A program made the translations under genes and the position numbers. A DNA stretch of 64,000 nucleotides from NCBI GenBank assembly GCA_035638255.1, contig DASRAJ010000172.1, positions 20,367-84,366 of the forward strand, written 5' to 3'. The notes under the pieces are model-generated. The model ran no database searches and was not told where the DNA came from. It saw only the letters and a list, made by a program, of their open reading frames with translations. Origin of the DNA: DASRAJ01 sp035638255. GTDB lineage: Bacteria; Bacteroidota; Bacteroidia; Chitinophagales; UBA10324. Of this stretch, positions 48,937-57,826 are shown piece after piece. Numbering within the stretch: the first letter of the stretch is position 1; each line of letters opens with the position of its first letter.

Positions 48937-50505
48937 ATGATGAAAAAACTACTCTTGATTCTTGTCACATCTTTCTTACTACCCTCCCCCCTTATTCAGG
49001 CACAAACTCCCGACTGGAGTACAACAATTGCGTCCATCTTCTATAATCATTGTGCGGTGTGTCATCATGAAAGCGGCATTGCTCCTTTTTCACTCCTCAC
49101 ATATAATGATGCTTTTGATAATGGATTTTCCATCGAGGCTGATGTGAACGCGAAGATAATGCCCCCATGGCCTCCTGATCCCAATTACAGTCATCTCAGA
49201 GATGAAAAGGTGTTATCAGAAAATGAAATCACGGCAATAGACGATTGGGTTGATAATGGTATGCCAATCGGAGATACAAGCCTCGCTCCGGATCCACCTG
49301 TATATAATGGAAGCTCCCTGATGGTAAACCCTGATGAGACTGTTTACCTCCCTGTCTTTACCGTTCCGGATGTTGGTGATGTTTATTGGCGTTTTGTAAA
49401 TCAATCCGGATACAATGAAACTAAATATCTTAATTCTGTAGAGTTTGTTGCCGGAAATCCTTCCATCATGCATCACGTAACAGTAGGATATGATAAAACA
49501 GGACTTGCCCACCAAGACGATCTGGATTACCCCGGACCGGGTTGTCCGAGGGATTTTGGGTCAAATCCCTGGAATAAAATATTTATGTCGCAAAGTGAGG
49601 GACGGGTTACTTCACTTCCTCCAAACATCGGATTTAGAATACCGGACAGTAGTGACTACGTATCGGATATGCATTATTATACTTCTTCTCTGGGTGAAGT
49701 TGATAGCTCAAAAATTAATATAAAGTTTTGCACTGTGCCGGATGTACGATCCGTATCAACCGAAAAGTTGATCTATGGTGATGAGCCTTCATTGATTGAC
49801 GGTCCATTGGAGATTGCGGCAAATACGATCCAAACATTTCACTTACAATCCAGTGTTTTTGCTGAAGATCAATCATTAATAGGATTCGGTCCACATGCCC
49901 ATCTGATATGTAAGTCATGGAAGGTCTACATAGTTACTCCCTCAGCGGATACTATTCCGTTGATTAGTATTCCCAACTGGAATTTTGATTGGCAGGGAAG
50001 TTATATGCTCACGAAGGTGATTAAAATTCCCGCAGGCTCGGTTATCTATGCTACAGCAGTATATGATAATACGAACAATAACCCTCACAATCCAAATAAT
50101 CCCCCCGAGGATATACATAGCGGTCAGGAACGCGGGAACGAAATGGCACAAGTACATTTCTGGCTTATGGATTACCAACCCGGTGATGAAGACATTATTC
50201 TCGACAGCACTTTTTATGGCATTCCCTCTTCACAAGAATCCATTGACGGCCAATTAGCGATGAACATTTATCCCAACCCTGCCAGCGATGTGGTTCATTT
50301 AATCAGCAACCTGCCAGCGCACGATGTTAACTGGCAGCTTACTGATTTATTTGGTGTGGTGGTGAAATCTATGAATCTGAAGAACGTTTCCGAAGGCGTT
50401 TATTCGCATGATGTAGATGTAAGCGGTTTGTGTGCCGGCCTTTATCAATTGAGCATTCAAAGTGGTGGGGTAACGGCTGTGAAAAAACTGATCGTGATAA
50501 GATGA
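48937..50505 (+). CDS. T9SS-secreted cytochrome c / copper-monooxygenase-like protein
   Basis: 522 residues. Signal peptide (KKLLLILVTSFLLPSPLIQ). A haem-binding CAVCH motif is at ~41-45 in a cytochrome-c-like domain (ASIFYNHCAVCHHESGIAPF, ending IDDWVDNGMPIGD). Residues ~125-420 resemble a copper type II monooxygenase: IMHHVTVGYD and FGPHAHLICKSW supply the His pairs, and NWNFDWQGSYML is family-typical. The last ~75 residues (MNIYPNPASDVVHLI...AVKKLIVI) form a T9SS sorting domain. It is probably a surface redox enzyme of unknown substrate. The methionine ligand of the second copper site is not certain. Confidence 0.8.
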   Translation: MMKKLLLILVTSFLLPSPLIQAQTPDWSTTIASIFYNHCAVCHHESGIAPFSLLTYNDAFDNGFSIEADVNAKIMPPWPPDPNYSHLRDEKVLSENEITAIDDWVDNGMPIGDTSLAPDPPVYNGSSLMVNPDETVYLPVFTVPDVGDVYWRFVNQSGYNETKYLNSVEFVAGNPSIMHHVTVGYDKTGLAHQDDLDYPGPGCPRDFGSNPWNKIFMSQSEGRVTSLPPNIGFRIPDSSDYVSDMHYYTSSLGEVDSSKINIKFCTVPDVRSVSTEKLIYGDEPSLIDGPLEIAANTIQTFHLQSSVFAEDQSLIGFGPHAHLICKSWKVYIVTPSADTIPLISIPNWNFDWQGSYMLTKVIKIPAGSVIYATAVYDNTNNNPHNPNNPPEDIHSGQERGNEMAQVHFWLMDYQPGDEDIILDSTFYGIPSSQESIDGQLAMNIYPNPASDVVHLISNLPAHDVNWQLTDLFGVVVKSMNLKNVSEGVYSHDVDVSGLCAGLYQLSIQSGGVTAVKKLIVIR

Positions 50506-51240
50506 TTACAGCAGGCCTTCATCTGCGAAGCTGTAATATTTGTTCTCGCCAATAATAAGATGGTCAACCACTTTAATGTCGAGTGTTTCTCCTGCCTTCA
50601 CTAACTTTTTTGTGAGATCAATATCTGTTTGACTTGGGGAAACATTCCCTGATGGATGATTATGGCAGAGAACAAGCGAAGTGGCTTGCGATTTTATTGC
50701 GTGATTAAAAATCATTCGCACATCCGCTACCGTTCCCGTTAATCCCCCGGAGCTTACCAGGATTTTCTCTATCACTTTATTGCCGCGGTTCAATAACACA
50801 ATCCAGAATTCTTCGTGTGATTTATCTGCCACCAATGGATAGAGCATATCATACGCATCACGGCTGGTGATGATCTTTTCTTTGTCTTTTACTTCTGAGG
50901 TCAGCCTTCTTCTGCCAAGCTCGAGGGCAGCAACAATCGTGATTGCTTTCGTTTCACCAATGCCGGGCAAACCGAAATTGAGAATATCTTTTACTGAAAG
51001 TTTTCCGAGTGCATCTAAATCGTTATTCACTTTCCTCATTAAATCCTTTGCAACATCTACTGCAGTTTTTTCTTTTGTTCCTGTGCGCACGAGAATGGCG
51101 ATCAACTCGCTTTCACTGAGTGTATGCTTTCCTTTCAATATTAATTTTTCTCTCGGGCGATCTTCTTCAGCCCAGCTTTTTATGCCGGTGGAGGTTGGTT
51201 CGGGATAAGGTTGTGCGGGCATTAAAAAAACTTTGTGCAA
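50506..51240 (-). CDS. radC: RadC-family JAB/MPN protein
   Basis: 244 residues (start at 51240 or the ATG six codons on). A helix-hairpin-helix-like front (RPREKLILKGKHTLSESELI, LGLPGIGE-type NFGLPGIGETKAI) precedes the JAMM metal site LVLCHNHPSGNVSPSQTD, in which HxH and the distal Asp bind zinc. RadC proteins occur in DNA repair/recombination settings and mobile regions; the reaction is unresolved. It begins 18 bp after the dnaE stop on the same strand and could be the last gene of the dinB-dnaE run. Confidence 0.93.
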   Translation of the reverse strand: MHKVFLMPAQPYPEPTSTGIKSWAEEDRPREKLILKGKHTLSESELIAILVRTGTKEKTAVDVAKDLMRKVNNDLDALGKLSVKDILNFGLPGIGETKAITIVAALELGRRRLTSEVKDKEKIITSRDAYDMLYPLVADKSHEEFWIVLLNRGNKVIEKILVSSGGLTGTVADVRMIFNHAIKSQATSLVLCHNHPSGNVSPSQTDIDLTKKLVKAGETLDIKVVDHLIIGENKYYSFADEGLL

Positions 51241-51257
51241 GAAAAATAGAGAGATTT

Positions 51258-54200
51258 TTAATGAGTAATGGAAATTTGTTTTTTGGCTGAAGTCATGCGT
51301 GAATTGTTTGCCTTGCCTTCTAATCTGAATTCTTTCAGCACTTCATATTTGGCAAACTTCACATTTGCTTCTCTTCTCAGCAGTGCTATACTGCTCACCA
51401 CAAATGATGCAGCATATTTCTGCTCGCAAAATTCTGCGGATGCACGACTGAATTTTCCCTGATCTAATCCTCTTGCTATCGTCACTTGAGGTTGCATGTA
51501 GAATCGTGATTGTTTGGGTTGAAGTTTTACCTGCTCTTTTAAATTATTTATGATCTCAATGATGCTATCAGGGTTCAGCACATTGATAAAAATGGTATGT
51601 GACGGAAGTCCGTCAAAATTTTCCAGTGATATACGAAATGGTGAATGCTGCTGAGTAACTGCGGCAATTTGTTTAATGATCTCCCCCTCTTTCATACCGC
51701 TCTCTGAAAAATTACAGAGGTTGATTTGCGGCGGAATTATCACAGCCAAATAGTGATCGAACTGCTGATGAAATTTTTTCTTCCACATCATCACTTCATT
51801 ACTCACATGCGGCGGCGGATTGATGACGAGCAGGTACTCGTACTGTTTTGATGCCGGAACTACAGGCGGCACAATTACGGGATCGGGTTTTGAACGGGCT
51901 TTTGTTTCAGCATCTTCTTCATACATCACGTAATCAATCTTGTGCATCTCGAGCACGTTGATCGAATAGAAACCAAATTCCTCTGCTACTTTTCCTTTGA
52001 TGAGGTAGCATCCTTTTCCTCTGAATGGAAATCTTCTCGTGGCTTCAGGAAAATGGTTCGTGTCGAAAAAATATCCGTTACGATCGAGGAAGCATCCGAA
52101 CATCATCGCTTCGCCTTTTTTGGTGCTCGTAGGTTTGTAGGTGACATAGTAGCCGATGATTTCGATGATTTTGTTCTTATGTTTTTTGAGGTCGGCAGCG
52201 AGCAACACAACGTCGTTGCGATTCACGTCGTCATTGCAAGGAGCGTGCGAAGGGTTTTGTGCGGACGACGTCGGCACGCCTTCGCTGATCGCTTTCCCTT
52301 CGTTCCTCGCAATGACGTTTTTATTTATCAACTCAAACGGCGAACACAATGGGAATCCTAGAATTTCAATTTCATCTCTGGCATCTTCAAATTCATCATT
52401 GAAAAGTGGAGGCAGTGAATACTTTTTATTTTGTCCTTCAAACAATTCTTTTCGTGCCATTGATTTTTTCTGATGGCCAAGAATAGAATGAATGTCCCAT
52501 AACAGTTGCCTCTTTGTTCTTCCTGTAAAACGAAATGCCCCGATACGAATGAGAATGCGCAACTGATCAATCGAAACCGAAACCCGCCGTATAAAATTTT
52601 CCAGGGAAGAAAATTCACCGTTGCGCTTTCGCTCATCTATAATTTCCTGCTGAAGAGTTTTTTCCAGCTCGTTGAGAAGATTCAATCCGAGATAAATGTC
52701 CTTTCCATAAATGGTGGTCAGTATCTCGCTTTTGTTTATCTCCGGCGCATGAATGTTTCCTCCGCACATTTGCGTTTCATGAACATAATATTCCACTCTA
52801 AAAAATCCTCCGCCATTATTGATCACCGCCACCATAAACTCCAGCGGGAAATGTGTTTTTAGAAACATACATTGATAACTCTCAACAGCATACGATGCGG
52901 AATGCCCTTTCGCAAAGGCATACCCACCGAAAGTTTCCATTTGAAACCAAACTTCATTGATCAGCTTTTCATCTTTTCCTTTCGCCCGACAGTTTGAAAA
53001 GAATTTATCTTTTACGTCAAGAAACTCTTGTCGCCCTCTGTACTTTCCTCCCATCCCTCTTCGTAACTTATCTGCTTCTTCCAATGTGAACCCGCCAAAT
53101 TGATACGCAACCTTAATCACATCTTCCTGGTACACCATCACACCAAAAGTTTCTTCCATGATGTCCCACAGTTCCGGAATCGCACGGTTCTTACCATGAT
53201 CCTTTTCATGAAAGCGTTTAATGTATTCCTGCATCATTCCGCTTTGAGCAACACCGGGACGAATGATAGAGCTTGCTGCAACAAGATCAAGATAGGTTTC
53301 TGCCTCCAGCTTTGTAAGCAGCATGCGCATCGCAGGTGATTCCACGTAGAAACATCCCATCAATTTTGCTTTCTTCAAATTCTCGCGAACATCCGGATCC
53401 TTTTTGAATCGTTCCACTTCATGAATGTCAATGTTCTCACCTTGATTTTTTCTGATGATATCAACTGCATCTCTCACTTTTCCTAATCCGCGCTGAGCGA
53501 GAATATCAAACTTGGCAAAGCCAACATCCTCTGCTTCCTGCATGCTGAATTGGGTGAGCGGAAATCCTTTCGGCGGATTGCTGAGCGCGGTGTAATACGC
53601 GATCGGTTTTTCAGAAATTAAAATTCCTCCTGCATGAATGCTCAGGTGGGCAGGAAATGTTTTAAGAACTTCTTTGTATTGATAAATGAGGCGGGTGATG
53701 TGATCAGGAGTTTGCGGAAGATTCCGATAATCCTGAAGTGCATCAATTTCTGCTTTCGGCAAGCCGAAAACTTTTCCGAGCTCGCGCAATAGCGAATCAT
53801 CCTTCATCTCGCTATAGGTAGCCAGCAATGCGGTATGCGATGTGCCATGCGTTTTGAAAATGTGCTCAATCACATCATTGCGCTCATCAGAAGAAAAATC
53901 AATGTCAAAATCAGGAGGATTTTTTCGTGACGGATTAATGAACCGCTCGAAGTAAAGATCAAGTTCAATAGGATCAACATCTGTAATGTAAAGCAGGTAC
54001 GCCACCATGGAGTTGGCACCGCTTCCTCTGCCGACATAAAACAAGTTTTTACGCTGAGCGAATTGTACGATATCATGATTGATAAGAAAATAGGAGCTGA
54101 ACTGCTTTCCTGAGATAACATCAATTTCCCTTTTATATCTGTCTCTTATTTTTTGGTCGGCATTTGGATACCGTTTTATCATTCCCCCTTCGCACAATTG

Positions 54201-55184
54201 CACTAACCTCTCACGGTCTTCTTCTACACTGCCCAAAAAATATTTTTTGTTTTTGTTTTCTCCGAATTCAAAATTGATCGGCTCACATTCATCGAGCAAT
54301 TTTTTCGTGTTGTAAATAATCTGGGGGAAATCTTTGTAGAGGCGAATGAGTTCTTCTTCATTCATCATTATTTCATCAGATGAAGCTTGCTCACTCAATG
54401 GAAGTTTACTCAATACAATGTTATTATTCATCGCACGTAATAAGCGATGCGCATTGAAATCGATTTTATTCCTGAACGTGACCGGGGCGAGTACAACTAA
54501 TTTTTCGGGATGGTATTTCCATTCAGAAAATTTTAAACGACTAAGATCGGAAGGTTTGATACCGATGAATTCATTCGAACGCAATCCACTTGGCGTCATT
54601 GCGAGGAGCGTGTGCGGGCTCGTGTGAGAGGGCGACGAACTTGGCGTCATTGCGAGGAGCGTGCGTGGGCTTGTGTGAGAGGGCGACGAAGCAATCTCCT
54701 TATTTGATGCATTCACTTGATTCAGGAGGATTGCTTCCCGGAAAAAACGGGACAGGTCGTTACGCTCACGCGCATCCTCTCCCTTCCCTCCTCGCAATGA
54801 CGAAAATGGATAAACAACAAACACATCTTCGAACTCCGGTGCACGAGCGGGAATTTTGACTTCTCTTGCTGTCAATCCTTCCTTTACTTCATGCAAACAG
54901 TTGGTCAAAAAATTATTCAGCTCGAAAAAGCCGTGATGATTTTTCGCAATGCCGATGAACTTTTGTTGTGCACCGTTTCTGAAATCAATTCCGACGATGG
55001 GTTGAACAGGATATTTATCAGAATATACTTTCGATAAACGGTGCGCTTCAAGAATAGCTGAAGTATTGTTGATATCGCTCAATACAAATTTGCGCACCCC
55101 TTTCGAGTTTGCTTCTTTCAGCAAGCCTTCAATACTCATTGTACCGAACTTGAAGCTGTAGTAAGTGTGGCAGTTGAGGTACAT
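51258..55184 (-). CDS. dnaE: DnaE-type DNA polymerase III alpha subunit with C-terminal 2H-phosphoesterase-like domain
   Basis: 1,308 residues. The N-terminal PHP domain begins MYLNCHTYYSFKFGTMSIEG. The polymerase active site is in PPDFDIDFSSDERNDVIEHI (~421-440), with the second Asp region KFDILAQRGLGKVRDAVDII and YQEDVIKVAYQFGGF. Then come fingers, HhH (LENFIRRVSVSIDQLRIL) and OB-like parts. Residues ~1105-1295 are a 2H phosphoesterase (LigT-like) domain, homologous to the separate protein at 57200. Both HxT motifs have lost His (QINL near 1153, QVTIAR near 1232). Two palindromic repeats are inserted in frame (~127-199 and ~955-988). It is probably the translesion/secondary DnaE of a mutagenesis operon; the main replicative DnaE would be elsewhere. 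Confidence 0.9.
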   Translation of the reverse strand: MYLNCHTYYSFKFGTMSIEGLLKEANSKGVRKFVLSDINNTSAILEAHRLSKVYSDKYPVQPIVGIDFRNGAQQKFIGIAKNHHGFFELNNFLTNCLHEVKEGLTAREVKIPARAPEFEDVFVVYPFSSLRGGKGEDARERNDLSRFFREAILLNQVNASNKEIASSPSHTSPRTLLAMTPSSSPSHTSPHTLLAMTPSGLRSNEFIGIKPSDLSRLKFSEWKYHPEKLVVLAPVTFRNKIDFNAHRLLRAMNNNIVLSKLPLSEQASSDEIMMNEEELIRLYKDFPQIIYNTKKLLDECEPINFEFGENKNKKYFLGSVEEDRERLVQLCEGGMIKRYPNADQKIRDRYKREIDVISGKQFSSYFLINHDIVQFAQRKNLFYVGRGSGANSMVAYLLYITDVDPIELDLYFERFINPSRKNPPDFDIDFSSDERNDVIEHIFKTHGTSHTALLATYSEMKDDSLLRELGKVFGLPKAEIDALQDYRNLPQTPDHITRLIYQYKEVLKTFPAHLSIHAGGILISEKPIAYYTALSNPPKGFPLTQFSMQEAEDVGFAKFDILAQRGLGKVRDAVDIIRKNQGENIDIHEVERFKKDPDVRENLKKAKLMGCFYVESPAMRMLLTKLEAETYLDLVAASSIIRPGVAQSGMMQEYIKRFHEKDHGKNRAIPELWDIMEETFGVMVYQEDVIKVAYQFGGFTLEEADKLRRGMGGKYRGRQEFLDVKDKFFSNCRAKGKDEKLINEVWFQMETFGGYAFAKGHSASYAVESYQCMFLKTHFPLEFMVAVINNGGGFFRVEYYVHETQMCGGNIHAPEINKSEILTTIYGKDIYLGLNLLNELEKTLQQEIIDERKRNGEFSSLENFIRRVSVSIDQLRILIRIGAFRFTGRTKRQLLWDIHSILGHQKKSMARKELFEGQNKKYSLPPLFNDEFEDARDEIEILGFPLCSPFELINKNVIARNEGKAISEGVPTSSAQNPSHAPCNDDVNRNDVVLLAADLKKHKNKIIEIIGYYVTYKPTSTKKGEAMMFGCFLDRNGYFFDTNHFPEATRRFPFRGKGCYLIKGKVAEEFGFYSINVLEMHKIDYVMYEEDAETKARSKPDPVIVPPVVPASKQYEYLLVINPPPHVSNEVMMWKKKFHQQFDHYLAVIIPPQINLCNFSESGMKEGEIIKQIAAVTQQHSPFRISLENFDGLPSHTIFINVLNPDSIIEIINNLKEQVKLQPKQSRFYMQPQVTIARGLDQGKFSRASAEFCEQKYAASFVVSSIALLRREANVKFAKYEVLKEFRLEGKANNSRMTSAKKQISITH
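52229..52317. repeat. Palindromic repeat inserted in frame in dnaE (second site)
   Basis: CGTCATTGCAAGGAGCG at 52229 faces CCTTCGTTCCTCGCAATGACG (ends at 52317), with the widespread CGTCATTGCGAGG palindrome at both ends. On the minus strand it is read as NVIARNEGKAISEG... to ...HAPCNDDVNR without a stop. Confidence 0.75.
54588..54802. repeat. Palindromic repeat with 51-bp tandem duplication, inserted in frame in dnaE (first site)
   Basis: The outer ends CGTCATTGCGAGGAGCG and CTCCTCGCAATGACG face each other, and inner GAAGCAATCTCC faces GGAGGATTGCTTC. Two 51-bp units (54588-54638, 54639-54689) are tandem and encode SSPSHTSPRTLLAMTPS and SSPSHTSPHTLLAMTPS. The whole block is read without stops in the dnaE frame. 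Confidence 0.8.
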
Positions 55185-55220
55185 CCATTCTGATTTTTAG
55201 TCCGTGAAATAGCAGCATTA

Positions 55221-56075
55221 TCACATCAAAGCAAAAACCGATTTTGAATCTATAAGCAAGGGTGGTAAGTGAATCAATTTGTCCTTGTGTACATGGAGCG
55301 TAAATTCTTCTTCTGAATAATTCTCCTCAGGGAATGCATGAGAAATATATTCATCCAAACTGCAACCTCCCTTAGCATGTTGGGGATGCACAGCATTAAT
55401 TGTTGGATCGTTGGGATTAGGATTGAAAACTGGTTTTCCCCATTGTTTGAAGAAGAATGGAACGCACCACTGATAACATTGCTCGCGGATTTCAGTTACC
55501 CATTTTCTTTTTATAGGTCGGGCCTTGTGTCCTGATTCCCCTCCTACTATTACCCAGTGAATTCCAGATAAATCCAATTTCTTAAGTGGACCAATCAATG
55601 GCTCCAAGGAGAGAAATTTCATCTGAGCATCTATGCTTCGCAAGTGATCAATCCTCCAATTCACTCTCTCATCTTCAACTGAAACGCCTATCCAGATATT
55701 CTCGGTCCAGTTCAAATGCCGATGCAATGTTTCAAGCCGCTCGGCTCTCTTAGTCAGAATCTGAAAACGATGTTGCGGCAAGTCATTCATCACTTTGAAA
55801 ACCTGTTGAATGAATTTCAAAGGAACATCCTGATGAAAAAGATCGCTCATTGAATTCACAAAAACGAGCTGCGGTTTTTTCCATGAGTATGGATCGAGCA
55901 ATGAATCAGGATGCAGGGTCAGTTTGAAGTTGTTTCTGTATTTTTCTATACCCATCGCATGCAATCGCTTACTCATTACTTCTGCATAACAGAACTTGCA
56001 TCCTGCAGAAATTTTTGTGCAACCCGTAGTCGGGTTCCATGTCATTTGTGTCCATTCGATTGAGGATTGTGCCAT
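55221..56075 (-). CDS. DUF5131 / phage Gp37-Gp68-family protein (three-Cys motif)
   Basis: 284 residues. It opens with SSIEWTQMTWNPTTGCTKIS and the three-cysteine motif CTKISAGCKFCYAE (C-x6-C-x2-C), followed by a TIM-barrel-like body (PQLVFVNSMSDLFHQDVP, FQILTKRAERLE, WIGVSVEDERVNWRID, FLSLEPLIGPL, WVIVGGESGHKARPI). The motif resembles an iron-sulphur or radical-SAM-like site, but chemistry is unproven. It follows tcmP after 3 bp, the pairing that gave the 'three-Cys-motif partner' its name. In many genomes this pair lies in phage or mobile DNA; here it lies between dinB and dnaE. Confidence 0.9.
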   Translation of the reverse strand: MAQSSIEWTQMTWNPTTGCTKISAGCKFCYAEVMSKRLHAMGIEKYRNNFKLTLHPDSLLDPYSWKKPQLVFVNSMSDLFHQDVPLKFIQQVFKVMNDLPQHRFQILTKRAERLETLHRHLNWTENIWIGVSVEDERVNWRIDHLRSIDAQMKFLSLEPLIGPLKKLDLSGIHWVIVGGESGHKARPIKRKWVTEIREQCYQWCVPFFFKQWGKPVFNPNPNDPTINAVHPQHAKGGCSLDEYISHAFPEENYSEEEFTLHVHKDKLIHLPPLLIDSKSVFALM

Positions 56076-56078
56076 AGT

Positions 56079-56942
56079 TTATTTCATTTTACCGATAATA
56101 TCATCTGCTATCTTTTTTCCTGCGGCAATTTGCGAAGCCATCAAAAAGTGAAACATGATTGAACCCGTGCTGTTAGTCATTGGATATGCGCTTGAAACAA
56201 ATTTCCAAACAGTTCCCAATCGTTTTGAATAAAGCTTATTGATTTTTTCTATTGCCCTTGTTTCTTTTACTATCGTTTTCTCTTCTCCGAATAAAGTCAT
56301 GGAACTTCTCTGCTGATAGAATTCCTTGTTGATTTCCTCTTCGGAAATACCAAGAAACTTTTCAAGTTTCTTTATCCAACTCTCCTGCATGGTTCCATCT
56401 TTCTTCAACATTCGATTTACACCGATACCCGTTGGAACTAAAATCCACATATCACAACTTAACCCCTTGAAGCTTTCTAGCGATGACCAATTGACCTCCA
56501 TGCCATGTGGATCAATAAATGCGAGTGCACGATAATTCTTATGCTCACGCAAAAAATTTGCAAGTCCTACAAGCTTATCATTGCAATCTTCTGCAACTAT
56601 GTATACCTGCTTCTTATCCGGAAATTTTTCTTTGATAACTTGTTTCAGTTGTTCCGATTTTTTCTCTTTTAGTTCTACTAAGTAATACATATCAAAAGCG
56701 GTAGGGTCACTAATTGCTAAAACCTGAAGAGCTACGCTTTCGATCAAAGAAGAATAGTTGCCCGACTCGATTTTTCCTGATCCCGCAAAACCATCAAAAT
56801 AGATTAGCTTGAATTTTTGTTTCTTCATAATTTGAAGATAAGCCTTCAGATACTTCAGAAAAATATCAATCTTTGACTGAGTCCAAGGTCCACCCCAATC
56901 ATCTCCTGAATCTTCAACCATCATTAAGTTATCGTTGCTCAT
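56079..56942 (-). CDS. tcmP: Three-Cys-motif partner protein TcmP
   Basis: 287 residues with the family pattern: GGPWTQSKIDIFLKYLKAYL, then KLIYFDGFAGSGKIESG (a Rossmann-like glycine loop), YLVELKEKKSEQLKQ, YRALAFIDPHGMEVNWSSLE and MWILVPTGIGVNRML. The fold resembles SAM-dependent methyltransferases. It is always found next to a three-Cys-motif (DUF5131) protein, as here, and the two presumably act together. The function is unknown. Confidence 0.9.
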   Translation of the reverse strand: MSNDNLMMVEDSGDDWGGPWTQSKIDIFLKYLKAYLQIMKKQKFKLIYFDGFAGSGKIESGNYSSLIESVALQVLAISDPTAFDMYYLVELKEKKSEQLKQVIKEKFPDKKQVYIVAEDCNDKLVGLANFLREHKNYRALAFIDPHGMEVNWSSLESFKGLSCDMWILVPTGIGVNRMLKKDGTMQESWIKKLEKFLGISEEEINKEFYQQRSSMTLFGEEKTIVKETRAIEKINKLYSKRLGTVWKFVSSAYPMTNSTGSIMFHFLMASQIAAGKKIADDIIGKMK

Positions 56943-56982
56943 TGATTAATAATTTCATTTTTGCCAATGTATCAAAATCTTT

Positions 56983-57080
56983 ACGCCATTGCTATTTCCT
57001 TTTCTGAATTCCACCCGCTACCGATTTCCGAATCCCGTTAAACGGATTGAAAGCCCGCAGTTGAAAGCCCAACCCCGCAG
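56983..57080 (-). pseudogene. Duplicated 3' tail of dinB
   Basis: On the minus strand the sequence reads AGLGFQLRAFNPFNGIRKSV, AGGIQKRK and stop, matching the dinB end (AGLGFHLRDFNPFNGIRKSV, then AGGIQKKETAMA) at 57832-57930. It lies on the far side of the 2H-phosphoesterase gene, as if [2H gene + dinB tail] had been duplicated or inserted. No start; not expressed as a useful product. Confidence 0.75.
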
Positions 57081-57084
57081 GAGC

Positions 57085-57195
57085 GGCATTTATTTTTCTT
57101 TGCCTGCTCATTCCAATGACTCCTGAGGAGCTGCACTGGTAAATTGTTTTTTTATTTCTACCATAATATCGCTCCCTCCGGGAGCTTAAAATCCC
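57085..57195. repeat. REP-like palindromes
   Basis: CCGCAGGAGCGG, CTCCTGAGGAG and CTCCCTCCGGGAG hairpins are spaced by ~45 bp, the last preceded by TTCTACCATAATATCGC. The plan resembles the arrays flanking the Y1 transposase (TTCTACCAAAGG plus a GC hairpin), with another hairpin sequence. Confidence 0.5.
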
Positions 57196-57199
57196 TGAG

Positions 57200-57778
57200 T
57201 TATTCTATTCCTAATTCAAATTCTTTTACAATCTCATACCTGCTAAATTTTCCCTTTCTTTTCATCAACACAATTCGATTTGCCACAAATGTTGCCACAT
57301 ACTCTCTTCTATGAAAGTCTGCCATGGCAGAATAGAATTTATCTTCATCCAATCCTTTTGCAATGGTCATGTGAGGATTCCGGGCAAAAAATCCCCTGCC
57401 TTTTAGAAAATATAGTTCTGAATATAATGACTGAACAAGCTTAACAATGGGCGCTGGAGTATCTATAGAAATGTATATGGTATGAAAACCAAAATGGCCA
57501 AAGTTCTTTAGTGAAACTTCAAATTGATGATGAACACTGACTGCTTTGCAAATTCTTTGGATGATCATTCCCTCTTCCTGAATTTTTGCACCGAAGTTGA
57601 TAAGTGTAATGTGTGGCTTCGATTTGACTGCCTGGATGTGATTGAGTTGTTGATGAAATTCCGTCTTAAGGATCATTACTTCCTCCTTAATCTTTTCGGG
57701 AGGGCTAATAAAAAGAAGGTATTCATAAACTTCAACAGGTGTTTCAATGTAAGATGGTGAATGAGCCGGGTTGTTCAT
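57200..57778 (-). CDS. 2H phosphoesterase (LigT/2'-5' RNA ligase-like)
   Basis: 192 residues. Both catalytic motifs are intact: KPHITLINFG (His56) and NPHMTIAKGLD (His136), each H-x-T as the 2H family requires. The protein aligns over its whole length with residues ~1105-1290 of the DnaE protein at 51258 (YEYLLFISPP versus YEYLLVINPP, FHQQLNH versus FHQQFDH, RIVLMKRKGKFSRYEIVKEF versus ...KFAKYEVLKEF). 2H enzymes act on 2',5'- or cyclic phosphodiesters of nucleotides or RNA ends. It lies 48 bp after dinB on the same strand, probably in one transcript. Confidence 0.88.
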   Translation of the reverse strand: MNNPAHSPSYIETPVEVYEYLLFISPPEKIKEEVMILKTEFHQQLNHIQAVKSKPHITLINFGAKIQEEGMIIQRICKAVSVHHQFEVSLKNFGHFGFHTIYISIDTPAPIVKLVQSLYSELYFLKGRGFFARNPHMTIAKGLDEDKFYSAMADFHRREYVATFVANRIVLMKRKGKFSRYEIVKEFELGIE

Positions 57779-57826
57779 GAGGTTAGTTTTCGAGTTTAGA
57801 AATTGTTGTTAAAAAATATTTTTGAA

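Noticed and set aside
51942..52361. 139-codon plus-strand frame opposite dnaE
   Set aside because: Lies over the dnaE frame and a palindromic insert; composition is that of an antisense shadow.
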